Below, piece after piece: positions 1 through 8,705 of a stretch of DNA of 64,000 nucleotides. Positions within the stretch are counted from its first letter, which is position 1. Every line of letters begins with the position of its first letter. Source of the DNA: Sphingomonas sp. SUN039 (lineage in GTDB: Bacteria > Pseudomonadota > Alphaproteobacteria > Sphingomonadales > Sphingomonadaceae); assembly GCF_024758725.1 (NCBI RefSeq), contig NZ_CP096972.1, positions 3,330,001 to 3,394,000 on the forward strand, given 5' to 3'. The notes beneath the pieces are model-generated. The model did no database searches and was not told the DNA's origin. It saw only the letters and a program-made list of their open reading frames with translations. The translations under genes and the position numbers were made by a program.

Positions 1-1181
1 ATCCGCGCCCCGCCATCGTCCTTCGCCAGCACCACGGCGGTGCGCCAGTCCTTATACGCGACCCCGATATTGGCGGCGGCGAATGCCTGCGCCCAGTTGC
101 CTGACACATCGACCTTGCCCGACGGTCCGCTCCAGCCGCGCCCGCGGTCGAAGCGCAACAGCCCCTCGCGCAGCGCCGTCTCCGCATAGCCCTGCAGCCG
201 CGTGTCGAGCGAACTGCGCACCCACAGCCCCCCGGCATAGACCGAAAAGGGGCCATCCTCGGCCTTCTCGCCGAACTTGTCGATCAACTGGCGGCGGATT
301 TCCTCGGTGAAATAGCCGCCGACATCGTCGCGCGCGGCGGCGACACGGCTGATCGTGCCGAGCGGGCTGGCAACCGCGGCGTCGTGCTGCGCGCGGTCGA
401 TATAGCCGTTCTCCTGCATCTGCCCCAGCACCCAATTCCGCCGCTCGATCGCCCGGTCGTAAAATCGCTCGGGGCGATAGTTCGACGGCCCCTTGGGCAG
501 GATCGCGAGATAGGCCATTTCCGGCAGCGTCAGCTCACCGACGTCCTTGCCGAAATAGGCGCGCGCTGCCGACTGCACGCCGAACGCGTTCCGCCCCAGC
601 GCGATCTGGTTGAGATAGAGTTCGAGGATTTGCGGCTTCGAGAGCGCGGCCTCGATACGATAGGCAAGCACCGCTTCCTTCAGCTTGCGGGCATAGCTGA
701 CTTCGTTGCCGATCAGCAGGTTCTTGGCCACCTGTTGCGTGATCGTCGAGGTGCCCTTGGGTGTCTCGCGGTTGAGCACCCCCTGGCCGACCGCGCGGAC
801 CAGCCCCAGGTAATCGACGCCGCCGTGGGTGAAGAAATTCTTGTCCTCCGCCGACAGATAGGCACCGACGAGCAGCTTGGGATATTCGGGGAACGACAGC
901 TGCACCCGCCGCTCGCGGGCATAGCTATAGACCGGCGTCCCGTCGTTGCCGCGCACATTGGTCGGCAGCGGCGGCTCGTATTTGAGCAAGGTGCGCGCAT
1001 CGGGCAGCCCGCGCAGGAACATCGCCCAGAAGATGACGTAGAGAACGGCCAGCACCCCCGCGCCGATGACGGCGCGCCGCCCCCAGCGCTGCGCCCAGAC
1101 ACGGCGGCCGAATTCGACCGCAGCATTGCTCCGGCGCGTCAGGGTAAGGCGAAGGCTCTCGGGTTCGGCAGCATCGGTCAT
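1..1181 (-). CDS. mrcA: Penicillin-binding protein 1A, bifunctional transglycosylase/transpeptidase (partial, C-terminus off window)
   Basis: Class A PBP that polymerises and cross-links peptidoglycan in the periplasm. The start is ATG at 1181; the frame stays open to the window edge, so about 393 N-terminal residues are visible. A cytoplasmic tail (about 30 residues) is followed by one membrane anchor (residues 35-55). The glycosyltransferase domain follows, with SAEDKNFFTHGG (catalytic Glu near residue 112), GTSTITQQVAKN and RKLKEAVLAYRIE motifs. The PB1A linker/OB region begins before the edge; the penicillin-binding SxxK motif is not in view. It lies 45 bp downstream of the amidase on the same strand, so the two peptidoglycan genes are probably co-transcribed. 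Confident; only the C-terminal half is unseen. Confidence 0.95.
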   Translation of the reverse strand, partial: MTDAAEPESLRLTLTRRSNAAVEFGRRVWAQRWGRRAVIGAGVLAVLYVIFWAMFLRGLPDARTLLKYEPPLPTNVRGNDGTPVYSYARERRVQLSFPEYPKLLVGAYLSAEDKNFFTHGGVDYLGLVRAVGQGVLNRETPKGTSTITQQVAKNLLIGNEVSYARKLKEAVLAYRIEAALSKPQILELYLNQIALGRNAFGVQSAARAYFGKDVGELTLPEMAYLAILPKGPSNYRPERFYDRAIERRNWVLGQMQENGYIDRAQHDAAVASPLGTISRVAAARDDVGGYFTEEIRRQLIDKFGEKAEDGPFSVYAGGLWVRSSLDTRLQGYAETALREGLLRFDRGRGWSGPSGKVDVSGNWAQAFAAANIGVAYKDWRTAVVLAKDDGGAR

Positions 1182-1226
1182 CCGGCCCGCGTGTAATGCG
1201 CGAAACGGGCGGGGGAAAGCGCTCTG

Positions 1227-2465
1227 TTACCGCGACGCGATCCGCCGCGCGAAGTGGACGTCGACGGCGCGGCGGAGCGAGTCGGCGATGGCCTGCTTGC
1301 CTTCGCCCGATGTGATGCGGGCGACGTCGCTGGCGCTGCTGATATAGCCCGCCTCGAACAGGATAGCGGGCATGTCGGGCGCCTTCAGCACGGCAAGGCC
1401 CGCCATCTGGTGATAGTCGCGCTTGAACGGCACCGCGCGCGCTTCGCGCTTGACGAGGTCGGCGAAGCGCGCGCTGGCGTTGATCGTTTCGCGCTGGGCC
1501 AGGTCGATCAGGATCGACGAGACGTCGTTCGATTCGCCGCCCAGATTGACGCCGTTGATGATGTCGGCGCGGTTCTCGCGCGCGGCGAGCGCGGCCGCGT
1601 TGCGGCTCGAGGCAACTTCGGACAGCGTATAGATCGTGGCGCCCGTCGCTTCGGTCCCCGGCGCGCTGTCGGCATGGACCGAGATGAACAGGTCGGCCTT
1701 CAGCCCGCGCGCAATCTGGGCGCGCTCGCCGAGCACGAGGAACCGGTCGTCGTCGCGCGTCATCGCCACGCGGACGCGGCCCCCGGCGAGCAATTCGTCA
1801 CGGATCGATTTGGCCAGCGCCAGCGTGATGTCCTTTTCGCGCGCGCCGCTCGCGCCGATCGCGCCGGGATCATGCCCGCCGTGTCCGGCATCGATGACGA
1901 CGAGTGGGCGACCGGCCGGCCCCATGATACGCGGACGCGGCAGGCCCGACTGCATCGGCGGGATATCGACGGTGACGCTGTAACGACTGCGTGGCGGCGC
2001 GGCACGGTGCGCCTCGGGCGGAAGATAGAGCTTGCGCGGCGCAGCGACCGCGCGTGCCAGCGCTTCGTCGTCGAGCGGCGCGAGGTCGAGCACCAGTTCG
2101 CGCCCGTCGTCGGAAAACCGCCCGCCGCGCACCTTTTGCGGCGCACTCATGTCGAACACGATGCGCGTCGTGCCCGCAACATAATTGCCCTGCCGCACCC
2201 GCGACACCGGGCCACTGCCGGCAACCGCCGAGCCGGGTTCTCCCCCCTCGATATCCACGGCGATCCGGTCGGGTCCGGCCAGTACGAAGCTGGTCGCCTT
2301 GGCCACGGTCCCGTCGAAACGCACGACGATGCGGTCTTCGGCGATGTCCACGCCGGTCACCTGGCCCGCCTGGGCCTGCGTTGCGATTGCCGCCAGGATC
2401 GGCAGAAGTGCGGACACGACTGCTCTTTGCCGCGCAACCCCTTGCGCGGTCCAGAAATATTGCAT
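1227..2465 (-). CDS. N-acetylmuramoyl-L-alanine amidase (AmiC type, AMIN + Amidase_3)
   Basis: Zn-dependent periplasmic amidase that cuts the MurNAc-L-Ala bond and splits septal peptidoglycan. The N-terminus is a signal peptide (hydrophobic VVSALLPILAAIATQAQA, cleavage near residue 33). An AMIN domain covers roughly residues 35-130 and targets the septum or OM. A proline-rich linker leads to the Amidase_3 domain (190-410). Zn ligands are visible in VIDAGHGGHDPG (His), GAREKDI (Glu) and LFISVHAD (His); the catalytic Glu is in AILFEAGYIS. The 412-residue length is normal for alphaproteobacterial AmiC. It is divergent from rne and upstream of the PBP1A gene, a common alphaproteobacterial arrangement. 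Confidence 0.95.
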   Translation of the reverse strand: MQYFWTAQGVARQRAVVSALLPILAAIATQAQAGQVTGVDIAEDRIVVRFDGTVAKATSFVLAGPDRIAVDIEGGEPGSAVAGSGPVSRVRQGNYVAGTTRIVFDMSAPQKVRGGRFSDDGRELVLDLAPLDDEALARAVAAPRKLYLPPEAHRAAPPRSRYSVTVDIPPMQSGLPRPRIMGPAGRPLVVIDAGHGGHDPGAIGASGAREKDITLALAKSIRDELLAGGRVRVAMTRDDDRFLVLGERAQIARGLKADLFISVHADSAPGTEATGATIYTLSEVASSRNAAALAARENRADIINGVNLGGESNDVSSILIDLAQRETINASARFADLVKREARAVPFKRDYHQMAGLAVLKAPDMPAILFEAGYISSASDVARITSGEGKQAIADSLRRAVDVHFARRIASR

Positions 2466-2639
2466 GGTGAACCGGTTTCCCGAAATTAACCCCTGTTGCG
2501 GGCAGGATTACGTTCGGGCGGTCAAAACGCGGTTGAGCGGTGGGGTTAACGGCAAGTTTGCCACGAATGCTGCGCGCTACCCCCAGCGCCAAGGTTGTTG
2601 CCGTGGCGTGACGACGCTGCTAGGCCTTGGCGCGGGGAC

Positions 2640-2922
2640 TGCTGCGGGCCTTTGCCTTTCCATGCGGCCACCCGACAGGTTGACGCTTCCATGATGCATG
2701 ACATTCCGCACCACGTAACTGCCGGACACGCTGTCCGGTCGCGTGCGCGGACGTTTTTCCCGGCGGCATTCGCCGGGCATGCTGCGGGAGCAGACGCGCT
2801 CACTGACCACCAACCACCCCGCAGCAGCGGTGCGCGAGGAGCCGCGCCCAAGACCTGCTGCAGGACATTTGGCGCGCCCGCATGGCATGAAATGCGGCGG
2901 CTGCGCGCCCGGAGAAACCTAC
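2640..2922 (+). promoter_or_regulatory. Long leader of rne with two perfect hairpins
   Basis: The 457 bp between the amidase and rne start codons hold no convincing gene. Two perfect inverted repeats lie in the rne-sense leader: CCGGACA-CGC-TGTCCGG at 2722-2738, and CCCGGCG-GCATT-CGCCGGG at 2759-2777, directly after a run of five T. A TTGACG hexamer at 2680-2685 is a possible -35 element, but no good -10 follows it. In enterobacteria the rne 5' leader folds into hairpins that RNase E senses to autoregulate its own mRNA. Equivalence here is inferred only from position and structure. A GGAGA ribosome-binding site (2911-2915) precedes the rne ATG. Confidence 0.4.
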
Positions 2923-5445
2923 ATGACAATGCGTATGCTGATCGATGCGCGCCACCGGGAAGAAACCCGGGTCGCGGTCGTCAAGGGTAGCCGGATCGAA
3001 GAATTCGATTTCGAATCCGCCGAACACAAACAGCTCAAGGGCAATATCTACCTCGCCAAGGTGACCCGCGTCGAACCGTCGCTGCAGGCGGCGTTCGTCG
3101 ATTACGGCGGCAATCGGCACGGCTTTCTGGCGTTCGCCGAAATCCACCCCGATTATTACCAGATTCCCAAGGAAGACCGCGAAGCGCTGTTGCGCGAGGA
3201 GGCCGAGCACGCCGCCGAGGAAGAAGCGCTTCGTGCTGCCGAGGACGATTTCGAACCGATCGACGGCCATCATGACGACGACGGGCACGACGATGAGCGT
3301 CCCGACGCCGATGATGAGCATGACGATGACGGCGAGGCTCCCGCGCCTGTCGCGACCGGCAATGGTGGCGACGAGAAAGCCGCCGACGCGCTCCGCGCAA
3401 AACGGATGAACCTGCGCCGCCGCTACAAGATCCAGGACGTGATCCGCCGCCGTCAGGTGCTGCTGGTGCAGGTCGTCAAGGAAGAACGCGGCAACAAGGG
3501 TGCGGCGCTCACCAGCTATCTCTCCCTCGCCGGTCGCTATTGCGTGTTGATGCCCAACACGTCGCACGGTGGCGGGATCAGCCGCAAGATTTCGAACGCG
3601 GCGGACCGCAAGCGGCTGAAGTCGATCATGGCCGATCTCGCGCTGCCCAAGACAATGGGTTGCATCGTCCGCACCGCCGGGCTGCAGCGGACCAAGGTCG
3701 AGATCCGCCGCGACTTCGATTATCTCGCCCGTCTGTGGGACGAGATCCGCGAGAACACGCTGGCGTCGGCCGCGCCCGCGCTGATCCATCAGGACAGCGA
3801 CCTCATCAAGCGCGCGATCCGCGATATCTATCACAAGGATATCGAAGAGGTCGTGGTCGAGGGCAGCGAGGGCTATGCCCATGCCAAGCAGTTCATGAAG
3901 CTGCTGATGCCCAGCCACGCCCGCCGGGTGAAACCCTATGTCGACACGGTGCCGCTGTTCCAGCGCGCGCATGTCGAGGACCAGCTGGCGGCGATGTACA
4001 ACCCCGTCGTCCAGCTGAAATCGGGCGGCTATCTGGTCATCAACCCGACCGAGGCGCTGGTCAGCATCGACATCAATTCGGGGCGTTCGACGCGCGAGCA
4101 CGGCATCGAGGCGACGGCGGTCAACACCAACCTCGAGGCTGCGCACGAAATCGCGCGCCAGTTGCGACTGCGCGACATGGCGGGCCTTGTCGTCATCGAT
4201 TTCATCGACATGGAATCGAACGGCAACATCCGCAAAGTCGAAAAGGCGATGAAGGCGGCGCTCTCGGACGACCGCGCGCGCATCCAGGTCGGGCGCATCT
4301 CGTCGTTCGGATTGATGGAAATGAGCCGCCAGCGCCTCCGCACCGGCGTGCTCGAAGCCTCGACGCGGCAGTGCCCGCATTGCGAGGGGACTGGCCTCGT
4401 CCGCACCGCCTCGTCGGCAGGGCTGTCGGCGCTCCGCATGCTCGAGGACGAGGCTGGTCGCGGTCGCGGCAGCCGCCTCGTGTTGACCGCGAGCAAGGAA
4501 GCCGCGCTCTATGTGCTCAACAAGAAGCGCGCCGAACTCGCCGAAATCGAGGCGCGCTACGGTGTCATCATCGAAGTCGCCTCGGATAACGAGGAAGAGG
4601 GCGCACGGATGACCGTCGAGGTTTCCGGCCCGCCGCCTGCCTTTACCCCGCGCCTCGATGCGCCGGCGTATGAGGAAGAGGACGACGAGGTCTTCGAAGA
4701 GGAGATCGACGAGGAAGAAGTCGCCGAGGAGGAGGACGAGCCGCGCGGCGAACGTCGTCCCCGCGAGGCGCGTGAGCGCAGCGAGGGAGAGGGCGAAGGC
4801 GAGGGTCGCGGCCGCCGCCGCCGTCGCCGCGGTCGTCGCGGTCGTCGCGACGAGGGCGGCGAAGGTGCCGAGCGGCCCGCGCGCGAGCCGGTCGAGGGCG
4901 AAGCTGCCGAAGCGCCCGAAGGCGAGGAAGTTGCCGAACGCGAAGTCGCCCCGCGCGAAGAGGGCGACCGCAAGCGCCGCAACCGTCGCGGCGGCCGCCG
5001 TCGGCGCGGACGCGGCGATGCGGATCGGACGCCCGCAGAGGTCGCCGAGGATGCAGCAGCCGATGCCGCCGAAGCGGCAGGCGAAACCGTCGAGGCCGCT
5101 CCGGTCGAGGCCGAGGCCGATGCACCGCCGGTCAAGCCGAAACGCACCCGCAAGCCCAAAGCCGAGGCCGTGGTCGAAGCCGAGCCGGTCGCTTCGGTCG
5201 AAGAAGCTGTAGCCGAAAAGCCCAAGCGGACGCGCAAGGCAAAAGTCGTAGACGCCGAAGCGGCCCCTGCCGCCGAAGCCGAACCGGCTCCTGCGGAAAA
5301 GCCCAAGCGCACCCGCAAGGTCAAAGCCGAACCCGTTGCCGAAGCCGCAACCGCCGAAACCGCGCCCAGCACCGAAGGCAGCACCGAAGCCGACGGCACC
5401 CGCCGAGGCGGCTGGTGGCAACGCACGTTCGGCGCGACCGAATGA
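2923..5445 (+). CDS. rne: Ribonuclease E (Rne/Rng family)
   Basis: Endoribonuclease that starts mRNA decay and processes rRNA/tRNA, and scaffolds the degradosome. The start ATG at 2923 (GGAGA seven bases upstream) gives 840 residues beginning MTMRMLIDARHREE. The S1 domain (about 36-180) is interrupted by a very acidic Asp/Glu/His-rich insert (about 90-153). The DNase-I-like catalytic core carries SIDINSGR (D383, N385) and VVIDFIDM (D426), the equivalents of E. coli D303/N305/D346. The Zn-link CPHC is at 484-487. The C-terminal third is low complexity: alternating acidic blocks and Arg-rich blocks, then three PKRTRK repeats and a terminal GGWWQRTFG. The Arg-rich blocks probably bind RNA, and other tail motifs could recruit partners. 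Confidence 0.97.
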   Translation: MTMRMLIDARHREETRVAVVKGSRIEEFDFESAEHKQLKGNIYLAKVTRVEPSLQAAFVDYGGNRHGFLAFAEIHPDYYQIPKEDREALLREEAEHAAEEEALRAAEDDFEPIDGHHDDDGHDDERPDADDEHDDDGEAPAPVATGNGGDEKAADALRAKRMNLRRRYKIQDVIRRRQVLLVQVVKEERGNKGAALTSYLSLAGRYCVLMPNTSHGGGISRKISNAADRKRLKSIMADLALPKTMGCIVRTAGLQRTKVEIRRDFDYLARLWDEIRENTLASAAPALIHQDSDLIKRAIRDIYHKDIEEVVVEGSEGYAHAKQFMKLLMPSHARRVKPYVDTVPLFQRAHVEDQLAAMYNPVVQLKSGGYLVINPTEALVSIDINSGRSTREHGIEATAVNTNLEAAHEIARQLRLRDMAGLVVIDFIDMESNGNIRKVEKAMKAALSDDRARIQVGRISSFGLMEMSRQRLRTGVLEASTRQCPHCEGTGLVRTASSAGLSALRMLEDEAGRGRGSRLVLTASKEAALYVLNKKRAELAEIEARYGVIIEVASDNEEEGARMTVEVSGPPPAFTPRLDAPAYEEEDDEVFEEEIDEEEVAEEEDEPRGERRPREARERSEGEGEGEGRGRRRRRRGRRGRRDEGGEGAERPAREPVEGEAAEAPEGEEVAEREVAPREEGDRKRRNRRGGRRRRGRGDADRTPAEVAEDAAADAAEAAGETVEAAPVEAEADAPPVKPKRTRKPKAEAVVEAEPVASVEEAVAEKPKRTRKAKVVDAEAAPAAEAEPAPAEKPKRTRKVKAEPVAEAATAETAPSTEGSTEADGTRRGGWWQRTFGATE

Positions 5446-5509
5446 TCATCCGGGCGGAGTATGGCCGGTGTTTCACGCGCCGTTCATCCTCCGCCCGCAA
5501 GGGTCGCCA

Positions 5510-6877
5510 ATGATGAAATTCCTGCGCCAGCTTGTGGCGGCATTTCTTGCCGCCACCCTCATTGCCCAGCCCGTACTGGCGCAATCGATTCTGCGCGATG
5601 CGGAGACCGAAACGCTGTTCCGCGACATGTCCGCGCCGATGATCGCCGCGGCGGGGCTCAATCCGAAAAGCGTCGATATCGTCATGATCGGCGATGGGTC
5701 GATCAACGCGTTCGTCGCGGGCGGGCAGGTCGTTTATATCCATTCGGGGCTGATCCAGGCCGCCGACAACGCCAATGAAGTGCAGGGCGTCATCGCGCAC
5801 GAACTGGGGCATGTGGCGGCGGGCGATGTCCTGCGCTCGAGTGCAGGCGCAAGCGAGGCGACCGGCATCACCCTGCTCAGCCTGTTGCTCGGGGCCGCTG
5901 CCATTGCGGCAGGCGCGGGCGATGCAGGCGCGGGTATATTGATGGCCGGGCAGCAGGCCGCAATGGGCAAATATCTGGCGTTCTCGCGCTCGGTCGAGGC
6001 GGGCGCGGACGAGTCGGCCCGGCGGTATCTGTCGGCGAGCAAGATCAGCGGCAAGGGCATGATCAGCTTCTTCAAGAAACTGCGCGCCGAGGAATATCGG
6101 CTGAGCCAGGAAAAGATCGACCCCTATGCAGTCACTCACCCGCTGAGCGGCGACCGGGTTGCAATCCTGAGCGAGCGGATGGCCGCCGATCCGGCGTGGA
6201 ACACCCCCACCGATCCCGCCATCGAGGCGCGGTTCCAGCGGGTGAAGGCAAAGCTGTTCGGCTTCGTCAACGATCCCAAGGATACGCTCGTCCGCTTTCC
6301 GGTCGGCAACAACTCGATCCCGGCGCGTTACGCCCGTGCGTACGCGTTCCACAAACAGTCCTTCGCCGACAAGGCTGTGGCGGAAACCGATGCCCTGCTC
6401 GCGACGATTCCGCACGACCCGTATTTCGAGGAGCTGAAAGGACAGATCCTGCTCGAATCGGGGCGTCCGCGTGAGGCGATCCCGGTGCTGCGCGATGCGG
6501 TGAAGGGCACCAACTACCAGCCGCTGATCGCGGCGCTGTTCGCGCATTCGCTGATCGCGACCGAAGACAAGGCATTCTATCCAGAGGCGAAAACGGTGCT
6601 TCGCAATGCTGTGCAGCGCGACCGCGAAAACCCGTTTGCCTGGTACCAGCTCGGGGTCATCTATTCGCAGGAAGGCGATACGGCGCGTGCCGCGCTCGCG
6701 TCCGCCGAGCGCTTCGATCTGACGGGACAGGCCCCGCAGGCGCTGTACAATGCCAGGATTGCGATGGCAGGGATCCCCAAGGGCTCGTCCGACTGGATTC
6801 GCGCGCAGGACATTTTGATGGTTGCGCAAAACCAGGTCGGCAAGGACGGCAAACGCCGCAAGCCCAAGGATGAGTAG
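5510..6877 (+). CDS. Exported M48 family metalloprotease with TPR-like C-terminus (BepA/YfgC type)
   Basis: Periplasmic Zn-protease of the M48 family, whose E. coli relative BepA monitors outer-membrane protein assembly. Tandem ATGs lie at 5510 and 5513. The signal peptide is FLRQLVAAFLAATLIAQPVLA. The HELGH zinc motif (IAHELGHVAAGD, about residues 101-105) is followed by the third-ligand region SVEAGADESARRYL. The C-terminal 170 residues contain helical repeat units (ALFAHSLIATEDK, NPFAWYQLGVIYSQEGD) typical of TPRs. Its stop overlaps the start of the next gene by 8 bp, so the protease and the DsbA-like protein are translationally coupled; both would act on envelope protein quality. Confidence 0.9.
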   Translation: MMKFLRQLVAAFLAATLIAQPVLAQSILRDAETETLFRDMSAPMIAAAGLNPKSVDIVMIGDGSINAFVAGGQVVYIHSGLIQAADNANEVQGVIAHELGHVAAGDVLRSSAGASEATGITLLSLLLGAAAIAAGAGDAGAGILMAGQQAAMGKYLAFSRSVEAGADESARRYLSASKISGKGMISFFKKLRAEEYRLSQEKIDPYAVTHPLSGDRVAILSERMAADPAWNTPTDPAIEARFQRVKAKLFGFVNDPKDTLVRFPVGNNSIPARYARAYAFHKQSFADKAVAETDALLATIPHDPYFEELKGQILLESGRPREAIPVLRDAVKGTNYQPLIAALFAHSLIATEDKAFYPEAKTVLRNAVQRDRENPFAWYQLGVIYSQEGDTARAALASAERFDLTGQAPQALYNARIAMAGIPKGSSDWIRAQDILMVAQNQVGKDGKRRKPKDE

Positions 6878-7586
6878 GAAACGTGAAATCGTGATCGGAT
6901 TGGTGGCGGCTGCACTGGGTGCTGCGGCAACGCTGGCGGCGACGGGCGCAACCCCTGCCATCGGTACGACGGACAAGGCAGCGATCGAAAAGATCGTGCA
7001 CGATTATATCCTCGAACATCCCGAAATCCTGCCCGAGGCGATGGACAAGTTGCAGGAGCGTGAGACGACAAAGGCCGTGGCGGCAAACCGCAAGGCAATC
7101 GAGACGCCCTATGCGGGCGCGTGGGAAGGCAACCCCGACGGCGACGTTGTTCTGGTCGAATTTTTCGACTATGCCTGCGGCTATTGCCGCGCGAGCCTGC
7201 CCGACATCGAGCGGCTGCTGAAGGAAGATCCCAAGCTCAAGATCGTCTATCGCGAGATGCCGGTGCTGGGCCCCGACAGCACGGCCGCAGCCGAACTGAG
7301 TCTGCGCGTTGCCAAAACCGGGCGCTATGCGGCGTTTCACCGCGCTGCCTATGCCGCCCGTCCCGATGCAGCGGCACGCGCCAGGCTCGCGCAGCAATTC
7401 GGCGTCGATCCGAAAGCGAAAGACGCGGCGGCCGAGAGAGAGATCGCGGCCAACCTCCAGCTTCAGAGTGCGTTGCGGCTGAGCGGTACGCCAAGCTGGG
7501 TGGTCGGCGACAAGCTGCTCGCAGGCGCCGTCGGCTATGACGCGCTCAAGGCTGCAATTGCCGAAGTGCGTGCTGCCCGTAAGTAA
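6870..7586 (+). CDS. DsbA-family thiol:disulfide protein (Com1/ScsC-like)
   Basis: Periplasmic thioredoxin-fold protein, probably a disulfide oxidase or isomerase. The chosen ATG at 6870 overlaps the preceding stop by 8 bp and gives 238 residues. The N-terminal SRKRE plus hydrophobic segment (IVIGLVAAALGAAATLAA) is a signal or anchor. A helical N-terminal segment (KIVHDYILEHPEILPEAM, about 38-55) is typical of the Com1/ScsC subgroup. The thioredoxin fold follows with EFFDYACGYCRAS (active-site CGYC) and the cis-Pro loop LSGTPSWVVG. There is no DsbD-like partner nearby. Oxidase versus isomerase cannot be decided from sequence. Confidence 0.88.
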   Translation: MSRKREIVIGLVAAALGAAATLAATGATPAIGTTDKAAIEKIVHDYILEHPEILPEAMDKLQERETTKAVAANRKAIETPYAGAWEGNPDGDVVLVEFFDYACGYCRASLPDIERLLKEDPKLKIVYREMPVLGPDSTAAAELSLRVAKTGRYAAFHRAAYAARPDAAARARLAQQFGVDPKAKDAAAEREIAANLQLQSALRLSGTPSWVVGDKLLAGAVGYDALKAAIAEVRAARK

Positions 7587-7597
7587 AGGGGAAGGGC

Positions 7598-8113
7598 ATG
7601 ACCGACGATTCTGCCGCCGCGATCCGCGAGACGCGCAAGGACTGGATGACCGAGCACCGCGAGATGTACCTGCGGTCGGGCGGCAGCGAAGGGCACATCA
7701 TGGATTTGGCGCCCGTCGGCGGGCACCGGTTCACGACGCATTGCATGATCCGCTACACCGGTCGCAAAAGCGGCAAGGTCTTTATCACGCCGCTGATCTA
7801 TGGCGACATCGGCGGCGAAGTCGTGATCGTCGCGTCGAAGGGGGGCGCGGAAGAGCATCCCGCCTGGTACCTGAATATCTGCGATGCCGCCGACGTCGAG
7901 TTTCAGGTCGGCACACAGGCGTTCCGGGGGACATGGCGCGAACCGTCGGGGGCCGAACGCGACAAGGTGTGGGCGTTCATGGTCGATGTCTTTCCGTCCT
8001 ACGCTGCCTATCAGGCTTCGACCGCGCGCCAGATTCCGCTGGTGATGATGACACCGGTCGAGCCGGTTCCGGTGTTCCGGGAAAGCGACGCGACGGGGAT
8101 GCGACAGCTCTAG
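7598..8113 (+). CDS. Deazaflavin-dependent-type nitroreductase family protein (DDN-like)
   Basis: 171 residues of the split-barrel flavin-binding family named after the mycobacterial F420-dependent nitroreductase Ddn. Family hallmarks are visible: HCMIRYTGRKSGKVFITPLIYG (barrel entry and phosphate-binding RKSG), EEHPAWYLNI and QVGTQAFRGTWRE, then the C-terminal VFPSYAAYQ segment. The cofactor (F420, FMN or other) is not established; proteobacterial members need not use F420. It lies 11 bp after the DsbA-like gene on the same strand and overlaps the convergent EthD gene by 4 bp. Confidence 0.82.
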   Translation: MTDDSAAAIRETRKDWMTEHREMYLRSGGSEGHIMDLAPVGGHRFTTHCMIRYTGRKSGKVFITPLIYGDIGGEVVIVASKGGAEEHPAWYLNICDAADVEFQVGTQAFRGTWREPSGAERDKVWAFMVDVFPSYAAYQASTARQIPLVMMTPVEPVPVFRESDATGMRQL

Positions 8114-8523
8114 TCGCCATGCCTTAGCTCGACCCGCGTCGCCTCGCCGTTCGGCCCCATCGGTGAGTCATACTCGATCACCGAACAGACCGGATTGTCG
8201 TGGGTTGCGAGGAAATTGGCTTCGTCGGCCTTGATCGAGGGCAGGCGGTCGGGACTCGAAATGATTGCCTGCGAGGCAAGGAAATCCTCGCGGCTGTTCC
8301 ACCAGATTTCCATCAGGCAGTCATATCCCGGATCGATCACCGCGCCGGTGACCGGGTTGTTTTCGGGCACCAGATAACGCCGGACATAGCGCACCGCGTT
8401 GGGGATCGACGGCGCACGGCCCATACGCTCCGACAGCCGGGCGTGCTGGTTCTCGTAATAATCCATGAACGCGTCCATCGTCATGTCGGGACGCTTTCTG
8501 AAGAAACAGATTTGTTTGAACAT
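8110..8523 (-). CDS. EthD domain-containing protein
   Basis: 137-residue ferredoxin-like alpha+beta barrel protein of the EthD family, a small dimeric group that often accompanies oxidative or catabolic enzymes. It starts MFKQICFFRKRPDMT and shows the family pattern: ICFFRKRPDMTMDAFMDYY, then ENQHARL (conserved His), and later EIWWNSREDFLAS. The biochemical role is unknown. It is convergent with the DDN-like gene, the two stops overlapping by 4 bp. Its start is 182 bp from the divergent ugd start codon. Confidence 0.8.
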   Translation of the reverse strand: MFKQICFFRKRPDMTMDAFMDYYENQHARLSERMGRAPSIPNAVRYVRRYLVPENNPVTGAVIDPGYDCLMEIWWNSREDFLASQAIISSPDRLPSIKADEANFLATHDNPVCSVIEYDSPMGPNGEATRVELRHGD

Positions 8524-8705
8524 GGCTCTCCCCTACCGGCTCGCGCCTGGCATTGCAGATTTGGCGTCCAGCCGCCACGGGCAGTGGCGGCGGTGCCCCG
8601 CAGAGAGTGGACCAGCGGTTGTCGATCGCATAAAGGCGTCTGACTTCGGGTGCACGGGCGTTGCCCTTCACCTGGCATCTGAATCGACGCGGAGTTGCGA
8701 CCCCC

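Noticed and set aside
2800-5421. Very long open frame on the minus strand opposite rne (over 870 codons)
   Set aside because: It mirrors the codon pattern of rne in GC-rich DNA, has repetitive Phe/Gly/Leu composition, and shows no domain; rne on the other strand is certain.
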